Source: Emticicia sp037153985
GTDB lineage: Bacteria; Bacteroidota; Bacteroidia; Cytophagales; Spirosomataceae
NCBI RefSeq assembly: GCF_037153985.1
Contig: NZ_JBBAYI010000002.1
Location: 372,001-436,000, forward strand
Length of the DNA stretch: 64,000 nt
Direction: 5' to 3'
The notes under the pieces were generated by a model. That model was given only the letters and a program-made list of their open reading frames with translations. It ran no database searches and had not been told where the DNA came from. The stretch's first letter is position 1. Every line of letters starts with the position of its first letter. Positions 61,449-64,000 of this stretch are shown here, piece after piece. The position numbers and the translations under genes are program-made.

Positions 61449-62234
61449 TCAACCCAATTCAAACCAACCTCTAAACTGGTGGGCTTTTTCTTTACTGATA
61501 ATTATTTCTTCTTTGGTTGCTACCAGTAACTTTACTTCTATTTTACCCGTAAAATGTGTTCTGTAACTTTCAATAGCTGTTTTATTGATAATAAACTGGC
61601 GGTTAGCTCTAAAGAAATGCTCAGGATTTAACAATTCTTCTACTTCATCAAGCGAGTTATAATCAGTTATCAGGCGTTGTGAATTAGTGTCTGCAAAGGT
61701 TTGTAGCCAGATTACCTCATCTCTGTAAAAACACGCAACGCGGTTATCCGGTATAGCCACAATACTGCGCTGATGATGCGCCGTAAAGCGGGTTTTATAT
61801 TTATGCCCTGTTGCGTGGTTTTTTAAGTCAGTTAACAGGCTTTCCAGTTGTTCCTGATACACATCTGATTTAGAAGTGTGCAGGTTTTTTCTGAATTTGG
61901 CAAAAGCACAAGTCAATTCTTCTTTATCGATAGGTTTCAGCAGGTAATCAATACTATTAAGTTTAAAAGCACGAATAGCGTATTCGTCATAAGCGGTAGT
62001 AAAAATAATAGGGCAATTCGGGCTTATTTCCTGAAAAATATCAAAACTTACGCCATCCGAAAGCTGAATATCCGATAGTATCACATCAGGTTCAGGATGA
62101 GTTTTAAACCACGAAGATGCTTCTCTTACACTGCCAATTACAGCCAGTATATGAGCCGTAGGCTCTAATTCCTGAACAAGTTTTTCAAGATTCTTGGCTA
62201 CTAGTGGTTCATCTTCTATAATTAATATTTTCAT
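61449..62234 (-). CDS. LytTR-family response regulator
   Basis: 261 aa. The receiver domain opens MKILIIEDEPLVAKNLEKLV with phosphoacceptor Asp55 in VILSDIQLS, then FTTAYDEYAIRAF and KPIDKEEL. The C-terminal LytTR DNA-binding domain (about residues 150-255) contains CFYRDEVIWLQTF, DYNSLDEVEELL, FFRANRQFIINKTAI and IIISKEKAHQFRGWF. It is one base from the upstream histidine kinase, forming a LytS/LytR-type pair that probably controls the adjacent ABC transporter. Confidence 0.94.
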   Translation of the reverse strand: MKILIIEDEPLVAKNLEKLVQELEPTAHILAVIGSVREASSWFKTHPEPDVILSDIQLSDGVSFDIFQEISPNCPIIFTTAYDEYAIRAFKLNSIDYLLKPIDKEELTCAFAKFRKNLHTSKSDVYQEQLESLLTDLKNHATGHKYKTRFTAHHQRSIVAIPDNRVACFYRDEVIWLQTFADTNSQRLITDYNSLDEVEELLNPEHFFRANRQFIINKTAIESYRTHFTGKIEVKLLVATKEEIIISKEKAHQFRGWFELG

Positions 62235-62235
62235 G

Positions 62236-63261
62236 TTAAAGCAATGGTATTTTTACTGAAAAAGTATTTTCTTCTTCACTAATAATTATTTCACGGGTAG
62301 TCAGGAAGCCATAAAGTGTTTTCAGGTTTATTAACCCCTGCCCATTCGAAGTCTCCACCTGTTTTTTTTTCTGAATATTGTTTTCTATCAATAAAGCCTC
62401 TTCTATACTTCTGATATTGATTGTCAGAGGGTTGCTATCATTAACAACATTATGTTTAATGGCGTTTTCGATAAGTATTTGCAGCGTTACGGGGGTTATC
62501 TGTAAATCGAGGGCTTCTTCGGCAATATCAAAATTAATATGCAATGCCTCGCCAAAACGGGTTTTCAGTAAACCAATGTAATTTTTAATAAATCCTAATT
62601 CGGTTTCAAGGTTTACCAACCCTTTTTCTTTGCTTTTCAGAACATACCGAAACACTTTTGAGAGTTGTTGGAGGAAATCTCTGGCTAAAGGCGGGTTTTC
62701 CTGAATGAGCGAATCCAACGAGGTAAGGCTGTTGAACAAAAAATGCGGATTAAGCTGATTTTTCAGATTATCGAACAATACCTGTGACTTCTCTTTTTCG
62801 AGGTTAGAAGCCCTAAGGGCGTTCTCACGCCATTTCTGTAAAGAATAATAAGTAAAATGAGCTACATTCAATAACGTTACTAACAACAATTGCGCTACAT
62901 GCCCTGCCACACGGGTTAATTGAGTAAACTCGTTACGCACCATGTAATCGAACTTGGCAATTTTAAAGAAATGTGTAGCCGAATAGAGCACAAACTGAGT
63001 AACGGCATTAATAAAAATAAAAGTGATAAGAATCTGTAAAATAAGCCGCTTGGTAATGCCTTTGTCGTAAGGTAAAACTTTATCAAAGTAAGCATATAAT
63101 TTACGAAAAAACAGAATGGTGCTACTTAGTACAAAAATAGATACGAGAGACAGCGTAAAATTTGTTTGGGTATCAACCTCGAACACATACCACCGGATGA
63201 ATGTCGAGATACTTACTAAAACAAGTATACTTACAACGGCTATTTTATTTTTATTTTTCAT
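62236..63261 (-). CDS. LytS-type sensor histidine kinase
   Basis: 341 aa. Four membrane segments occupy residues about 5-140. The PF06580-type kinase domain follows, with LKNQLNPHFLFNSLTSLDSL (phosphorylatable His173) and an N box ENAIKHN, then a short G-box NGQGLINL and a degenerate tail, as usual for this family. No extracytoplasmic sensor domain is seen, so the membrane part probably senses directly. Stop TAA and start ATG overlap with neighbours (TAATG with the ABC ATPase; 1 bp from the regulator), so this is one operon. Confidence 0.92.
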   Translation of the reverse strand: MKNKNKIAVVSILVLVSISTFIRWYVFEVDTQTNFTLSLVSIFVLSSTILFFRKLYAYFDKVLPYDKGITKRLILQILITFIFINAVTQFVLYSATHFFKIAKFDYMVRNEFTQLTRVAGHVAQLLLVTLLNVAHFTYYSLQKWRENALRASNLEKEKSQVLFDNLKNQLNPHFLFNSLTSLDSLIQENPPLARDFLQQLSKVFRYVLKSKEKGLVNLETELGFIKNYIGLLKTRFGEALHINFDIAEEALDLQITPVTLQILIENAIKHNVVNDSNPLTINIRSIEEALLIENNIQKKKQVETSNGQGLINLKTLYGFLTTREIIISEEENTFSVKIPLL

Positions 63262-63935
63262 TAACTTCTGATTATCTGCCCGTCCGACATCTCAATAATT
63301 CTATCGCTTCCTTTGGCAAAGTCGGGGTCATGCGTTACTGTGATAATGGTCTGGTGGTTTTCGTGTGCAATCTGTTGGAAAATATTGAAAACCACCTCCG
63401 AGTTTTTCTTGTCCAGATTTCCGGTTGGCTCATCTCCCATCACAATGGTTGGGTCGTTAATTAAAGCCCTTGCAATAGCTACCCTTTGTTGCTGCCCCCC
63501 AGAAAGTTTTGACGATTGCTTAAGTGCATGCGCTTGCATATCAACAAGTTTTAATTTCTGATAGGCGCGTTCTTCTACTTCTTTCGACGAATATTTACCT
63601 AGTTTCAAGGCCGGAAGCATTACATTTTGCAATACTGTGAACTCGGGCAGTAAAAAGTGGAACTGAAACACAAAACCCAGATGCTCGTTACGAAAAGCCG
63701 CCAGTTGGTCTTGTGTTTTTCCGGTAAGGCGTTCGCCGTTCATTTCCAGTTCTCCTTCGTAGTCTGTATCCATCGTTGAAAGAATATACAAAAGCGTGGA
63801 CTTCCCACACCCCGATTTCCCGATTAAAGACAAGAACTCTCCTTTTTGTGCATCGAAAGATATATTTTTCAGCACCTGAAATTTTTCAGGTTCGTAAAAA
63901 TATTTATTAATATGATTAGCTGATAGAACTTTCAT
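63261..63935 (-). CDS. ABC transporter ATP-binding protein (LolD/MacB type)
   Basis: 224 aa. Walker A GKSGCGKST, Q-loop FQFHFLLPEF, signature LSGGQQQRVAIARALI and Walker B TIVMGDEPTGNLDKKNSE form a complete cassette of the LolD/MacB/FtsE class. It pairs with a permease or adaptor gene whose end is at 63932-64000 (stop overlapping this start, ATGA) and precedes the LytS/LytTR genes, so the two-component system and transporter form one module, commonly linked to envelope or antimicrobial-peptide stress. Confidence 0.93.
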   Translation of the reverse strand: MKVLSANHINKYFYEPEKFQVLKNISFDAQKGEFLSLIGKSGCGKSTLLYILSTMDTDYEGELEMNGERLTGKTQDQLAAFRNEHLGFVFQFHFLLPEFTVLQNVMLPALKLGKYSSKEVEERAYQKLKLVDMQAHALKQSSKLSGGQQQRVAIARALINDPTIVMGDEPTGNLDKKNSEVVFNIFQQIAHENHQTIITVTHDPDFAKGSDRIIEMSDGQIIRS

Positions 63936-64000
63936 TGGTATGTATTTCCTCTCATTTTATTGAGAGTTTCAATTTGCCCTGTTTCGGCAGGCAATTGGTG
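63932..64000 (-). CDS. C-terminus of an upstream gene (permease or adaptor), runs off right edge
   Basis: The last 22 codons of a minus-strand frame end HQLPAETGQIETLNKMRGNTYQ-type residues before a TGA whose last bases overlap the ABC-ATPase ATG (ATGA). The family cannot be told from 22 residues; a FtsX-like permease or membrane-fusion protein is expected from context. Confidence 0.6.
   Translation of the reverse strand, partial: HQLPAETGQIETLNKMRGNTYQ

Noticed and set aside
1..64000. tRNA, rRNA genes and CRISPR arrays
   Set aside because: No cloverleaf-like or rRNA-like segment and no spaced direct repeats were recognised on either strand in the intergenic regions; a tRNAscan run would confirm.

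Overview
The window looks like a chromosomal segment of a Bacteroidota bacterium, most probably order Cytophagales (an Emticicia/Spirosoma-like relative; genus not determinable by eye). Reasons: many promoters carry the phylum-specific -7 element TAnnTTTG (one also has TTTG exactly 19 bp upstream), starts lack obvious Shine-Dalgarno sequences, and the gene families are typical of the phylum (DUF2480, DUF6952, glutaminyl-cyclase-like M28, LytTR/LytS pairs, choice-of-anchor I lipoprotein, ThuA and cytochrome-fused dehydrogenases, DUF1080). Most of the window is ordinary housekeeping DNA of moderate GC.

Layout. 1-5.8 kb: partial S8 protease, Cys/Met transsulfuration enzyme, divergent argB plus an M20 deacylase, a small DMT transporter and the Kdo transferase waaA. 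6.2-8.7 kb: two uncharacterised membrane/coiled-coil proteins of matching architecture in one operon. 8.8-12.1 kb: gcvT and metG. 12.2-16.3 kb: a visibly AT-rich accessory island beginning with IS256- and IS5-type transposase remnants, then a 272-aa unknown, a SUKH (SMI1/KNR4-like) protein, a truncated EndoU-nuclease polymorphic toxin and a probable immunity gene. 16.3-17.3 kb: a frameshifted secreted-protein remnant spliced into a thioredoxin gene that has lost its N-terminus, followed by DUF6952. 17.4-25 kb: fadD, rpsA (with a leader hairpin), an S9 peptidase, rpsG-rpsL. 25-36.7 kb: secreted/periplasmic catabolic genes (ThuA, a four-part SGNH/beta-propeller/HEAT/cytochrome c protein, DUF1080, DPP-IV) with an AraC-type membrane regulator, an acyltransferase and a lipoprotein. 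36.8-46.5 kb: mutS2, a Cys-rich CWC protein, two paralogous membrane proteins around an antisense small gene, gltX, DUF2480, a membrane protein, a MazG-like hydrolase and an M28 glutaminyl-cyclase-like lipoprotein. 46.5-64 kb: S41 protease, proC, ribD/prmC, MoxR ATPase, a quinone-oxidoreductase/MaoC fusion, a four-repeat secreted protein, lysS, SPFH plus a tiny RHH protein, asnS-nuoH, and an ABC transporter/LytS/LytTR operon running off the right edge.

The most unusual parts are the toxin/immunity island with its chimeric borders (12.2-17.1 kb), the paired coiled-coil membrane proteins (6.2-8.7 kb), the oxidoreductase-MaoC fusion, the four-repeat secreted protein and the rpsA leader hairpin. 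No rRNA, tRNA or CRISPR array was recognised. All family assignments are by reading the sequence; no database search was run.
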